The notes under the pieces are model-generated. The model saw nothing but the letters and a program-made list of their open reading frames with translations. It did no database searches and was not told the origin of the DNA. This document shows, one piece after another, positions 24,662 to 33,975 of a stretch of DNA of 48,262 bases. The position numbers and the translations under genes are program-made. Position 1 is the stretch's first letter; each line of letters starts with the position of its first letter. Origin of the DNA: JAJFUV01 sp964561215 (GTDB lineage Bacteria; Acidobacteriota; Terriglobia; Bryobacterales; Bryobacteraceae); contig CAZLOS010000025.1 of assembly GCA_964561215.1 (NCBI GenBank), positions 1-48,262 of the forward strand, written 5' to 3'.

Positions 24662-25300
24662 TTACTGCCCGACAGGGGGCGAGGTGAGTTCCAGGTCGGC
24701 GTCCAGGAACTGCCAGTCCGGCAGTTCGTAGGCGCGCATGGTCGAGCGGACCGTGGTCTTGAGTTCCTTGGACTCGTATGGTCCCAGCGAGGGCAGCGTA
24801 AATTCGAAGCTGGCCAACGGCGCCTGGTCGGGCTTGGCACCCCGGGGCTTCAACGTGAGCGTGCCGCCCAGATTGGCGATATCGGCCCCCGAATGGTTCA
24901 CCACGAGGAATGCGACCTGCGCCTTCTGCGAGGCATCTTCCGTGATGCGGATGCCGGTGACCTCGATGTTTTTCCACAGCGGATGGCGCTTGACGGCCGG
25001 CACGGCGGCGGCCTGCTCAGCCGGCACTGCGGCCGGTTTTGAGCCGCGCGCTAACAGGTAGACCGACGTGCCCACGCTCACCAGTGCCACGGCGACAAGC
25101 ACTGTGAGCGCCCAGTTCGGCACGCGAAACGATCTGGCGGCCGGACTCGCGGGTGCGGCAGGAGCGGCCGGAACAGGCGTGGGGGCCGTGGAGGGTGCGG
25201 CAGGGGAAGCCGGACTCGGGCTCGCACTGGCGCAGTTAGGACATTCGGAGTACGACGGCGGCACTTCACAGCCGCATTTGGGGCAGATCCACGTGAACAT
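24662..25300 (-). CDS. Zinc-ribbon, single-pass membrane protein of unknown function
   Basis: 212 aa from ATG 25300, with AGGAAAGGGAAG upstream. The N-terminus is a zinc ribbon with two CxxC knuckles (CPKCGCEVPPSYSECPNC), then a 35-residue Ala/Pro linker, one membrane helix (about 87-108), and an external beta-rich domain with PLWKNIEVTGIRITEDA and FLVVNHSGADIANLGGTL. This external part resembles a FxLYD/DUF-type immunoglobulin-like fold seen in many Gram-negative zinc-ribbon membrane proteins. Function unknown. It is divergent from nadD, with a 104-nt gap that must hold both promoters. Confidence 0.72.
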   Translation of the reverse strand: MFTWICPKCGCEVPPSYSECPNCASASPSPASPAAPSTAPTPVPAAPAAPASPAARSFRVPNWALTVLVAVALVSVGTSVYLLARGSKPAAVPAEQAAAVPAVKRHPLWKNIEVTGIRITEDASQKAQVAFLVVNHSGADIANLGGTLTLKPRGAKPDQAPLASFEFTLPSLGPYESKELKTTVRSTMRAYELPDWQFLDADLELTSPPVGQ

Positions 25301-25390
25301 TGTCTTCCCTTTCCTCCACTCTACCGCAGGCCCGGCTTTCCTCCCTCCATGGCCATCTTTTTTCTGGAAGAGGAAGGCCGCATGAGGCAA

Positions 25391-25396
25391 TATACT
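25391..25396 (+). promoter_or_regulatory. Putative -10 hexamer TATACT, leaderless spacing
   Basis: TATACT ends 9 nt before ATG 25405 of the NadD-like gene, and no Shine-Dalgarno is present. No -35 is recognisable at 16-18 nt. Confidence 0.4.
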
Positions 25397-25404
25397 ATGT
25401 AGCC

Positions 25405-26028
25405 ATGGAATTTTTCCGGCGCGCCCAGGTTCCAACCGCTACCCTGGGAATCCTGCCCGGAACTTTCAACCCGCCCACGCGAGCGCACTTCGCGCTGGTC
25501 CGCGCGGCGGCCCCCCGAATCGACGAAGCCCTGTTCGTGCTGCCGCGCTCATTCCCGCACAAGCGATACGAGGGCGCCACCTTCGAGGATCGCGTGAAGA
25601 TGTTGGAGGCTGCCGCCGCCGCGCTACTGGGCAACCTGCCCTATTCGATCGCTTCCACTGAACGCGGCTTGTTCGTCGACATTGCGCGCGAGTGCCGTGA
25701 GGCTTACGGCCCCCGCGCCCGTTTATTGTTCCTGTGCGGGAAGGACGCCGCCGAGCGCGCCGCGAACTGGGACTACGGCCGGCCCGGTGCCTTCGCCGAA
25801 ATGCTGAACGAATTCGAGTTGGTGGTCTTCCCGCGCCAAGGCGCTTACAAACCGCCCCCCGAGTTGCGCCAGCGGATTCACGTCCTGCCGCTCGACGCCA
25901 GTTGCGATGGAATCTCTTCCACCAAAGTGCGCGAACGCATTATCCGCGGCGGCCGGTGGGAGCACCTGGTTCCGGCCGTGATCGCCGGCATGGCAAAGCA
26001 GATCTACAGCCGGGTCGCATCCGCGTAA
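25405..26028 (+). CDS. nadD: NadD-like nicotinate-nucleotide adenylyltransferase
   Basis: 207 aa. Nucleotidyltransferase of the HxGH superfamily, expected to join nicotinate mononucleotide with ATP in NAD synthesis. Seen: GTFNPPTRAHFALV, where the canonical (H/T)xGH reads TRAH so the second His is kept and the Gly is Ala; VLPRSFPHKRYEG substrate loop; LLFLCGKDAAE; and GISSTKVRERI, the ISSTxxR ATP signature. The start ATG 25405 is set by homology; an earlier in-frame start overlaps the divergent gene. Because several acidobacterial paralogs exist, a related adenylyltransferase role is possible. It stands alone, 203 nt before the radical SAM gene. Confidence 0.82.
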   Translation: MEFFRRAQVPTATLGILPGTFNPPTRAHFALVRAAAPRIDEALFVLPRSFPHKRYEGATFEDRVKMLEAAAAALLGNLPYSIASTERGLFVDIARECREAYGPRARLLFLCGKDAAERAANWDYGRPGAFAEMLNEFELVVFPRQGAYKPPPELRQRIHVLPLDASCDGISSTKVRERIIRGGRWEHLVPAVIAGMAKQIYSRVASA

Positions 26029-26231
26029 CTCATTGTCGGCAAAAGGGTAAATGCTAAAGCACCGCTCCCGTTCACCCCGCAAAATTCCCCATACGCCTAC
26101 TAAATGGTACCGTTCAGCGAAATGCCGTAGTCCTAGCGGAAGTCGTTGACTATACTGACAACAATTAGGGCTGGCTGTTTTCTGGGTATGGATTGCCGGG
26201 GTAGTTCGAGATAAGAGGAGGAGTTCCCACT

Positions 26232-27899
26232 GTGAGCACCCAGACATTTGCCGCCGCCCGAGCCAAGGGCAAGCCGTTCGAAATCGTTCAACCCGCCACC
26301 ACCTATACCGGCGCGGCTATCAAGCCTCTTATCAAGGGGTTGCCGAAGATCACACAGTCGCTTTGCCCGGAATGCCTGAAGATCATCGAAGCGGTTGAGT
26401 TCGAGGAAAACGGCAAGGTCGTGATGGAGAAGACCTGCCCCGAGCACGGCGAGTTCAAGGACACCATCTGGAGCGACGTCAAACTCTACCTCAAGATGGA
26501 AGATTGGAGTTTCGGCGATAACCGCGGGTTGACCAATCCCGAGGTTCTGGACGCCAAGGAGTGCCCCACCGATTGCGGCTTGTGCTCGATGCACACCAGC
26601 CACTCCGCGCTGGCCAACCTGGACCTCACCAACCGCTGCAACCTCACCTGCCCGATCTGCTTTGCCAACGCCAACGCTTCCGGTTATCTCTACGAGCCGA
26701 GCTTTGAGCAGGTCAAGCAGATGATGTTGAACCTGCGGGCGCAGCAACCGGTCGCGGGCCGCATCATCCAGTTCTCCGGCGGCGAGCCGACCATCTACCC
26801 GCACTTCCTCGATGCAGTGCGCTTTGCCAAGGAAGTAGGCTTCTCGCACGTGCAGATCGCCACCAACGGCATCCGCCTGACGAACCTCGAGTTCGCCCAG
26901 CGGTGCAAGGAAGCCGGCCTGCACACCCTGTACCTGCAGCTTGACGGCGTGAGCGACGACGTTTACATGCGTACGCGCGGCGAAGCGTTGTGGGAAAAGA
27001 AACTCCAGGTCATCGAGAACTGCAAGAAGGCCGACCTGAAGATCGTCTTCGTCCCCACGGTGGTGAAGGGGTTGAACGATCACCAGGTGGGCGACATCCT
27101 GCGGCTCGCACTCGACAACATCGAGGTCCTGAGCGGCATCAGCTTCCAGCCGGTGGCCTTCACGGGCCGCATCGCGCGGCACGAACTGGAAGAGAAGCGC
27201 TACACGCTGACGGACCTGGCCAAGGACATCAGCGAGCAGACCGGCATGACCGATACTTACGAGGACTGGTTCCCGCTGAGCTGCGTGACGCCGTTCTCGA
27301 AGCTGATCAGCGCTCTGCGCGGGTCGGAGACGACCACGCTGACGTCCCATCCGCACTGCGCGATCGGAACCTACTTCTTCGTCGACCAGCACAAGCACGG
27401 CATCCCGGTCACGCGGTTCATCGACGTCGGCAGCATGTTGAAGGACATGGACCTGTTAGCTCGTAAGGCGGGCACGGCGACGTTCAAGTTCTATACCAAG
27501 ATGCAGGCGTGGAACTCGCTGCGCAAGCACTTCCACGAAGATCGCGCCCCCGATGGCCTCACCTTCACGAAGTTCCTGCAGACGCTGCAGGGCATGACCG
27601 ACAAGCGTTACGGCCGCGGCTCGAGCGAGAAGTCGGGCTTCACCTACAAGACGCTCATGGTTGCCGGAATGCACTTCATGGATTCCTACAACTACGACGT
27701 CGAGCGCGTGAAGCGCTGCCTGATCCACTATGCTGCGCCGGACGGCAAGATCTACCCGTTCTGCACTTACAACTCCGGCCCTTGCTATCGCGAGAAGATC
27801 GAAAAGACCTACTCCATTCCGTTCGAAAGCCAGGAACCACTGCGCGCGCTGAACACAGCCGCTGCGTGCGGTTGCGGATCCTGCGGTTCGGCGAAGTAG
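26232..27899 (+). CDS. Radical SAM enzyme of the tetraether lipid synthase (Tes/MJ0619, COG1964) type
   Basis: 555 aa from GTG 26232, with AGGAGGAG 8 nt before it. N-terminal metal knuckle CPEC (45-48) and CPEHG (69-73); second Cys group CPTDCGLC (111-118) with His121; radical SAM cluster Cys136/Cys140/Cys143 in NRCNLTCPICF; FSGGEP at 181-186; C-terminal block with Cys496, DGKIYPFCTYN (Cys511), Cys518, and a Cys-rich tail CGCGSC (546-551). This order matches archaeal Tes, which couples two lipid chains tail-to-tail, and its bacterial relatives. The upstream 203-nt gap is AT-richer, holds TTGACT at 26146 without a clear -10, and no riboswitch that I recognise. A CFA synthase lies 550 nt downstream. 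The exact bacterial substrate is inference. Confidence 0.8.
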   Translation: MSTQTFAAARAKGKPFEIVQPATTYTGAAIKPLIKGLPKITQSLCPECLKIIEAVEFEENGKVVMEKTCPEHGEFKDTIWSDVKLYLKMEDWSFGDNRGLTNPEVLDAKECPTDCGLCSMHTSHSALANLDLTNRCNLTCPICFANANASGYLYEPSFEQVKQMMLNLRAQQPVAGRIIQFSGGEPTIYPHFLDAVRFAKEVGFSHVQIATNGIRLTNLEFAQRCKEAGLHTLYLQLDGVSDDVYMRTRGEALWEKKLQVIENCKKADLKIVFVPTVVKGLNDHQVGDILRLALDNIEVLSGISFQPVAFTGRIARHELEEKRYTLTDLAKDISEQTGMTDTYEDWFPLSCVTPFSKLISALRGSETTTLTSHPHCAIGTYFFVDQHKHGIPVTRFIDVGSMLKDMDLLARKAGTATFKFYTKMQAWNSLRKHFHEDRAPDGLTFTKFLQTLQGMTDKRYGRGSSEKSGFTYKTLMVAGMHFMDSYNYDVERVKRCLIHYAAPDGKIYPFCTYNSGPCYREKIEKTYSIPFESQEPLRALNTAAACGCGSCGSAK

Positions 27900-27910
27900 C
27901 GGCGCCGCTC

Positions 27911-28039
27911 TCAAACGGCGGCTTGCGATCCTTTCGCCAATCCGCGCGCTGTCTTGCGCATGATCTTGAGGAAATTCGCCAGAATGGGCGAATCGGTCAC
28001 GCCGGCGCGGAAGCTCGCAGCTTGGTCCGGCGGTTCTCC
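27911..28039 (-). pseudogene. C-terminal remnant of a LysR-type transcription regulator
   Basis: A short minus-strand frame reads QAASFRAGVTDSPILANFL, then KIMRKTARGLAKGSQAAV and a stop at 27911-27913. This resembles the end of LysR effector-binding domains (the WRxxxxSPxLxxFLxxxR pattern). Everything upstream (DNA-binding domain and most of the effector domain) is missing. The remnant abuts, head to head, an MFS gene that lacks its first half, the layout expected of a divergent lysR/transporter pair after deletion of its centre. The homology is short and judged by eye. Confidence 0.45.
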
Positions 28040-28041
28040 TG

Positions 28042-28617
28042 CATCTCAGGAACCCGCGGCTGGTGGCGACATACGCGGCCGGGTTCTGCATGTTGTTCTC
28101 GCTGCTCGGCGTCTTCACTTACCTCAACTTCTATCTCGCGGGTGCGCCGTTTCATCTGACGACCGCGCAGCTTGGACTGCTGTTCGCTGTCTACCTGGTG
28201 GGCGCCGTTGTGACTCCTTTGGCGGGGCAACTGATCGACCGGTGGGGACACCGCGCAGCGTTCACCATGGCGCTAGGCGCGGCCATCATGGGGAACGTCC
28301 TGACCCTGGTACATTCGCTGGCCGCGGTCGTGTGCGGGCTGTCGTTGTTTGCGACGGGCGTGTTTGTGTGCCAGTCGGCGGCGAGTTCCTATATCGGGAC
28401 GGTCGCCCAAGGCGCGCGAGCAGTGGCGGTGGGGCTGTATGTCACCGCGTACTACCTCGGTGGCACCGTCGGGGCGGCTGCGCCCGGTCGCCTCTGGAGT
28501 TTCGGCGGCTGGCCCGCGTGCGTGGCGCTGCTCGCGACCGTGCAGTTGGCCACCGTGGCGGTGGCGCTGAAATTCTGGAAGCCCGCGCCGGCCTGCGACG
28601 AAGCCGTGTACATATAG
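28042..28617 (+). pseudogene. 5'-truncated MFS transporter (second half only)
   Basis: The homology begins at LHLRNPRLVATYAAGF and continues through LFSLLGVFTYLNFYLAG, the loop GQLIDRWGHRAAF, and SLFATGVFVCQSAASSYIG to the stop at 28615. This is the C-terminal six-helix half of a YnfM-like MFS exporter of about 400 aa; the first six helices are absent. GTG 28063 could start a 184-aa product, but no ribosome site is present and half an MFS is unlikely to transport. The reading frame is intact, so the deletion may be recent. The last 166 nt overlap the tail of the convergent CFA synthase gene. Confidence 0.75.
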
Positions 28618-29768
28618 TCGCGCGTCAGATGGCGGCGTCCGGTGCCGCGCTTGGCGAACAGGACCTGATGCACCTCCAGGTCGCCGCGCTCGAAGTTCAC
28701 CGAAGAACCCGCCAGGAACAGCACCCAGGTCCGGTAAGTTTCCGGTCCTACAAGGTCTATGCAAGCCTGGCGATTCGCCTGCAGGCGCGCGACCCACTCG
28801 GCGCAGGTCCGCGCATAGTGCGGCCTCAGATTCTCCACGTCCAGGACTTCGAATCCGGCTTCCACGGCGTTGCGGATCACTTGCGACAGGTATGGCAGTT
28901 CGCCGCCCGGGAACACTTTTTGCTGGATGAACAGTGTACTTGGATCGTCGCCGGCGGTTTCCGGACGCACGATGCCGTGGTTCAGGAACAGGCCGTCGTC
29001 CTCCAGCATCCAATTCACCCAGCGGAAGTAATCGAGCAGCCTGCGCCGCCCGACGTGTTCAAACATGCCCACGCTGGAGATCTTGTCGAAGCGGCCGCCA
29101 AGGTCGCGGAAATCGCACTCCTGGACGACGGCGCGATCGGCGTCGGGGAAGCCGGACAGACGGTGGCGGGCGGCCTCGAACTGCTGGTGGCTGAGGGTGC
29201 AGCCGGTTGCAACAGCCCCGCGGCTTTCGGCGGCCCGTTCCACCAGCGCGCCCCATCCGCAGCCGATATCCAGGAATCGCTCCCCCGGCTGGAGATCCAG
29301 CTTGCGGAGGATGTGATCGAGCTTGTCCACTTGCGCTTCGTCGAGGGATTCATCCTGATCGCGGAAATAGGCGCAGGAATAAACCATCCGCGAGTCCAGG
29401 AACTGCTTGTAGAACTCGTTCGACACATCGTAGTGAAACTGCAGGTTGCGGACGGCTTTCTTCCGCGACTGGAAGAATGTTTCCAGCCGCGCCGGCGCGA
29501 AGCCGGCGGCCAGCCTGTAAAACTGATCCCGCCAACCGCCCTGCGGAAGGGACAGCCGCATGCGAACGGCGCCCATCAGGTCTCCATCGACTTCGATCTC
29601 GCCTCGGACAAACATCATGGCCGCCGAATAGAGATCACCACGGAGCAGGCGGTCGAGGGTGTCCTTGTTCGAAACGCGAATCGTGAATGCGGGTGAGTCG
29701 CCTCCCACCGTGCGCGTCTCCCCGTTCGGGCATTGGACCGCATAGCAGGTGGTTGCCGGCGAGGGCAT
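28452..29768 (-). CDS. cfa: Cyclopropane-fatty-acyl-phospholipid synthase with an antisense-derived C-terminal tail
   Basis: 438 aa from ATG 29768; GGAGGTG at 29776-29782 fixes this start. SAM-dependent methyltransferase that adds a methylene bridge to unsaturated acyl chains. Seen: an N-terminal SCP-like domain, FHYDVSNEFYKQFLD, MVYSCAYF, the SAM loop LDIGCGWGALV, and MFEHVG. Family members normally end close to the LTRDYMY motif, which is present; here 51 more residues follow, read entirely from the antisense strand of the truncated MFS gene. The native stop was probably lost at the junction with that remnant. Divergent from dnaG with a 64-nt gap. It lies near the Tes-like radical SAM gene, so both may shape membrane lipids. 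Confidence 0.92.
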   Translation of the reverse strand: MPSPATTCYAVQCPNGETRTVGGDSPAFTIRVSNKDTLDRLLRGDLYSAAMMFVRGEIEVDGDLMGAVRMRLSLPQGGWRDQFYRLAAGFAPARLETFFQSRKKAVRNLQFHYDVSNEFYKQFLDSRMVYSCAYFRDQDESLDEAQVDKLDHILRKLDLQPGERFLDIGCGWGALVERAAESRGAVATGCTLSHQQFEAARHRLSGFPDADRAVVQECDFRDLGGRFDKISSVGMFEHVGRRRLLDYFRWVNWMLEDDGLFLNHGIVRPETAGDDPSTLFIQQKVFPGGELPYLSQVIRNAVEAGFEVLDVENLRPHYARTCAEWVARLQANRQACIDLVGPETYRTWVLFLAGSSVNFERGDLEVHQVLFAKRGTGRRHLTRDYMYTASSQAGAGFQNFSATATVANCTVASSATHAGQPPKLQRRPGAAAPTVPPR

Positions 29769-29789
29769 GGGGGTACACCTCCGAGCGCT

Positions 29790-29795
29790 ATTATA
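29790..29795 (-). promoter_or_regulatory. -10 element TATAAT for cfa
   Basis: The minus strand reads TATAAT, 21 nt before ATG 29768, leaving a leader of about 15 nt that contains the GGAGGTG ribosome site. A weak -35 (TTATCG) lies 17 nt upstream and overlaps the dnaG -10. Confidence 0.55.
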
Positions 29796-29813
29796 CGCCC
29801 CTACGGGATCGGC

Positions 29814-29819
29814 GATAAT
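29814..29819 (+). promoter_or_regulatory. Putative -10 element GATAAT for dnaG
   Basis: GATAAT ends 14 nt before ATG 29833, giving a predicted leader of roughly 6 nt without a ribosome site. It overlaps the -35 region of the divergent cfa promoter, so the two promoters may compete. Confidence 0.4.
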
Positions 29820-29832
29820 AGTGGGCACCGCA

Positions 29833-31572
29833 ATGGATTTCGTCGAGCATCTGAAATCCTCCGTCGACATCGTCAAGACCGTGGGCGAGTACGTGCGTTT
29901 GAAGCGCTCAGGCTCGGGTCCGCGATACGTTGGCCTGTGCCCGTTTCACAGCGAGAAGACGCCGTCGTTTTCCGTCCATTCGACGCACCAGTTCTACAAG
30001 TGTTTCGGCTGCGGTGCGGGCGGCGACGTCATCAAGTTCATCATGGAAATCGAGCGCCTCACTTTCTACGAGGCGCTCAAGTTATTGGCCGAGCGCAACG
30101 GCATTCCCATGCCCCGGCGCGCCGAGTACACCGACGAAGAGACGAAACTCCGCGCGGCACTTTACGAGATGCACGAGACGGCCGCCAAGTTGTTCGCGGC
30201 GAATCTGCACGGCGCGGCCGGAACCGAGGCGCGGGCCTACCTGGCGAAGCGCGGCCTGGCTCCGGAGACCATCGAGGAGTTCGGCCTGGGGCTTTCCGAA
30301 CGCGGCGGCCAGGCGCTGACGCGGCGCTTCGAGAAGGACGGCTTCCCGGCGGCGGCGCTGGACGCTTGCGGGCTGGTGTTGAAGCGGCAGGACGGCAGCG
30401 GCTACTTCGACCGCTTCCGAAACCGCCTGATGTTTCCCATCCACAACGAAAGCGGCAAGGCGATCGGATTCGGTGGGCGCGCGCTGGCGGCGGACGACGA
30501 GCCGAAGTACCTCAACTCGCCCGAAACTCCCATTTACCGCAAAAGCTACGTCCTCTACAATCTGCATCGCGCCAAGGACGCCATCCGCAGGAGCGACCGC
30601 GCGGTGCTGGTGGAAGGTTACATGGACGCCATCGGCGTGTACGCTTCCGGCGTGCACGAAGTGGTGGCCAGTTGCGGCACTGCTCTTACCAGCACCCAGG
30701 TCCGCGCGCTCAAGCGGCACTCCGAACGAATCGTCGTGAATTTCGATCCCGACGCGGCGGGCGCCAACGCGAGCGAGCGCTCCATCCAGATGCTGCTCGA
30801 CGAGGGGATGCACGTGCGCATCCTGCAGCTCGACGGCGGGCTGGACCCGGACGAGTACGTCAAGGAGCGCGGCGCGGCCGGTTACCGCGAGTGCCTGGAG
30901 CATGCTGGCGGTTACTTCTACTGGCTTGCCGACCGCGCCCGCTCCCGCTACGACATGCGCTCGGCCGAAGGCCGCATGGAAGCCTTTAAGTTCTTGCTGC
31001 CGTCGGTGCAGCGCGTCTCGAGCAAGATCGAACGCGCGGCGCTGGCAAACGACATCGCCGGATATCTCGGCGTCGACACCGGGCTGGTGCTGGACGAGTT
31101 TCGCAAGGCCGCCATCGAGCGGCGCGAGGCGCCCGCTGCCACCGCGGCCCCGTCGATGCGGCCCATCGAAGGACTCTTGCTCAGGGCGCTTCTCGCCAGC
31201 GACGAGGCGCGCCGGGAGGTGCTGCCGCGCCTCAAAGCCGAGCAGTCGCTCGAACGCTTCAGCGCGCCGAAGGTCTTCGAGACGATGATCGCGCTCCAGG
31301 AAAGCCAGGCGGGCTTTACCTACTCCGACCTGGAGGCGCGCCTGGATTCCAAGGATAAAGGCCTCCTGGAAACCGCGATTTTTGCCGATGATCCAAGTGA
31401 AGAGACTTCCGCCCTGGAGGTGGCTCACGCCTGCCTGCGGAAGCTGGAGCTGGACGACCGCGAGATGCGGCGGGCCGCGCTGCGCGCGCGCATCCGCGAG
31501 GCGGAACGCGGAGGCGACCTCTCCACCGCGCTGCGGCTCACCGAGGAACTGCTGCACCTCGAGCGGGGGTAA
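29833..31572 (+). CDS. dnaG: DNA primase
   Basis: 579 aa. It makes RNA primers at the replication fork. The N-terminal zinc domain has Cys36, His39, Cys57 and Cys60 (CPFHSEKTPSF, CFGCGAGGD). The catalytic core has the basic YLNSPETPIYRKSYVLYN segment, and the TOPRIM fold shows VEGYMDAIG and NFDPDAAG with the metal-binding Glu and Asp residues. The C-terminal 150 residues are a helical DnaB-binding-type domain. Start ATG 29833 agrees with the usual MDxxxxLKSSxDIV opening; earlier in-frame codons overlap the cfa promoter. It is followed after 70 nt by rpoD, the classical macromolecular-synthesis arrangement, but rpsU is not in front. Confidence 0.97.
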   Translation: MDFVEHLKSSVDIVKTVGEYVRLKRSGSGPRYVGLCPFHSEKTPSFSVHSTHQFYKCFGCGAGGDVIKFIMEIERLTFYEALKLLAERNGIPMPRRAEYTDEETKLRAALYEMHETAAKLFAANLHGAAGTEARAYLAKRGLAPETIEEFGLGLSERGGQALTRRFEKDGFPAAALDACGLVLKRQDGSGYFDRFRNRLMFPIHNESGKAIGFGGRALAADDEPKYLNSPETPIYRKSYVLYNLHRAKDAIRRSDRAVLVEGYMDAIGVYASGVHEVVASCGTALTSTQVRALKRHSERIVVNFDPDAAGANASERSIQMLLDEGMHVRILQLDGGLDPDEYVKERGAAGYRECLEHAGGYFYWLADRARSRYDMRSAEGRMEAFKFLLPSVQRVSSKIERAALANDIAGYLGVDTGLVLDEFRKAAIERREAPAATAAPSMRPIEGLLLRALLASDEARREVLPRLKAEQSLERFSAPKVFETMIALQESQAGFTYSDLEARLDSKDKGLLETAIFADDPSEETSALEVAHACLRKLELDDREMRRAALRARIREAERGGDLSTALRLTEELLHLERG

Positions 31573-31642
31573 TTTCTCCGCCTTGGCCGTGTTGTAGAAT
31601 GGCTGGGTCGGGTCTTCGCTATGAGCTGAGCAAGGGGCGTGG

Positions 31643-33325
<1,683 letters not shown>

Positions 33326-33398
33326 TCCACCGATTTCCAGGCCGGTTTGACTTCTCGCGAACCCTTCGATAAAGTAAGCACGCGGAGGTGGCCATCCT

Positions 33399-33950
33399 TT
33401 GAGCAGCTTATTCTCGCAATTCTCCGCTTTTACCGTTTTCCTGGGTATCGCGGCGATAGGGTTTGTCTTCCTGCTGATTTCTCTGGTGCTCGGCGAACTG
33501 TTCGAGCATGTCGGCGACACGGCATTCGAACACGAACATGACCTGGGCCACGGAGGCCCGAGCTTCTTCAGCGCACGCATCATGAGCGTGTTCATCACGG
33601 CTTTCGGCGGATTTGGCGCCATCGCCACCAACTACGGCTACGGCGTGCTGCCAAGCTCCGGCGTCGGCTTCGCCAGCGGCCTGTTTTTCGCGTCGATCAT
33701 TTACGCGTTCGCGCGGTTTCTGTACGGCCAGCAGGCTTCCTCCGAAGTGCGCACGGACGACATCGTGGGCCGCACGGCGCGGGTGATCGTGGCGATCCCG
33801 GCCGGAGGCGTGGGCCAGGTGCGCTGCCAGATCGGCGAGGACCTGGTGGACAAGATCGCGCGCGCATCCGACGGCGGCCCCGTGCCGGAAAACACCGCCG
33901 TCAAGGTGGAAGCGGTGCTCGGGGAAACCGTAGTGGTCAGCCGTCAGTAA
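33399..33950 (+). CDS. NfeD/YuaF-like membrane protein, partner of flotillin
   Basis: 183 aa from TTG 33399, with GGAGGTGG upstream. There are three membrane helices (about 10-33, 55-75, 85-105), the first followed by a His/Glu-rich loop (FEHEHDLGHGG), then a soluble OB-fold domain starting at DDIVGRTARVIVAIP and ending VKVEAVLGETVVVSRQ. This is the short NfeD form without the serine protease domain, as in B. subtilis YuaF. Such proteins pair with flotillins in membrane microdomains, and a flotillin gene follows after 25 nt, so the two form an operon. Confidence 0.85.
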   Translation: MSSLFSQFSAFTVFLGIAAIGFVFLLISLVLGELFEHVGDTAFEHEHDLGHGGPSFFSARIMSVFITAFGGFGAIATNYGYGVLPSSGVGFASGLFFASIIYAFARFLYGQQASSEVRTDDIVGRTARVIVAIPAGGVGQVRCQIGEDLVDKIARASDGGPVPENTAVKVEAVLGETVVVSRQ

Positions 33951-33975
33951 GTCATTTCCTGAAAGGGAGGGCTTT

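Noticed and set aside
26029..26231. Riboswitch or sigma-54 promoter before the Tes-like gene
   Set aside because: TTGACT at 26146 lacks a properly spaced -10, no GG-N10-GC pair has correct spacing, and I see no conserved riboswitch core; only the ribosome site is convincing.
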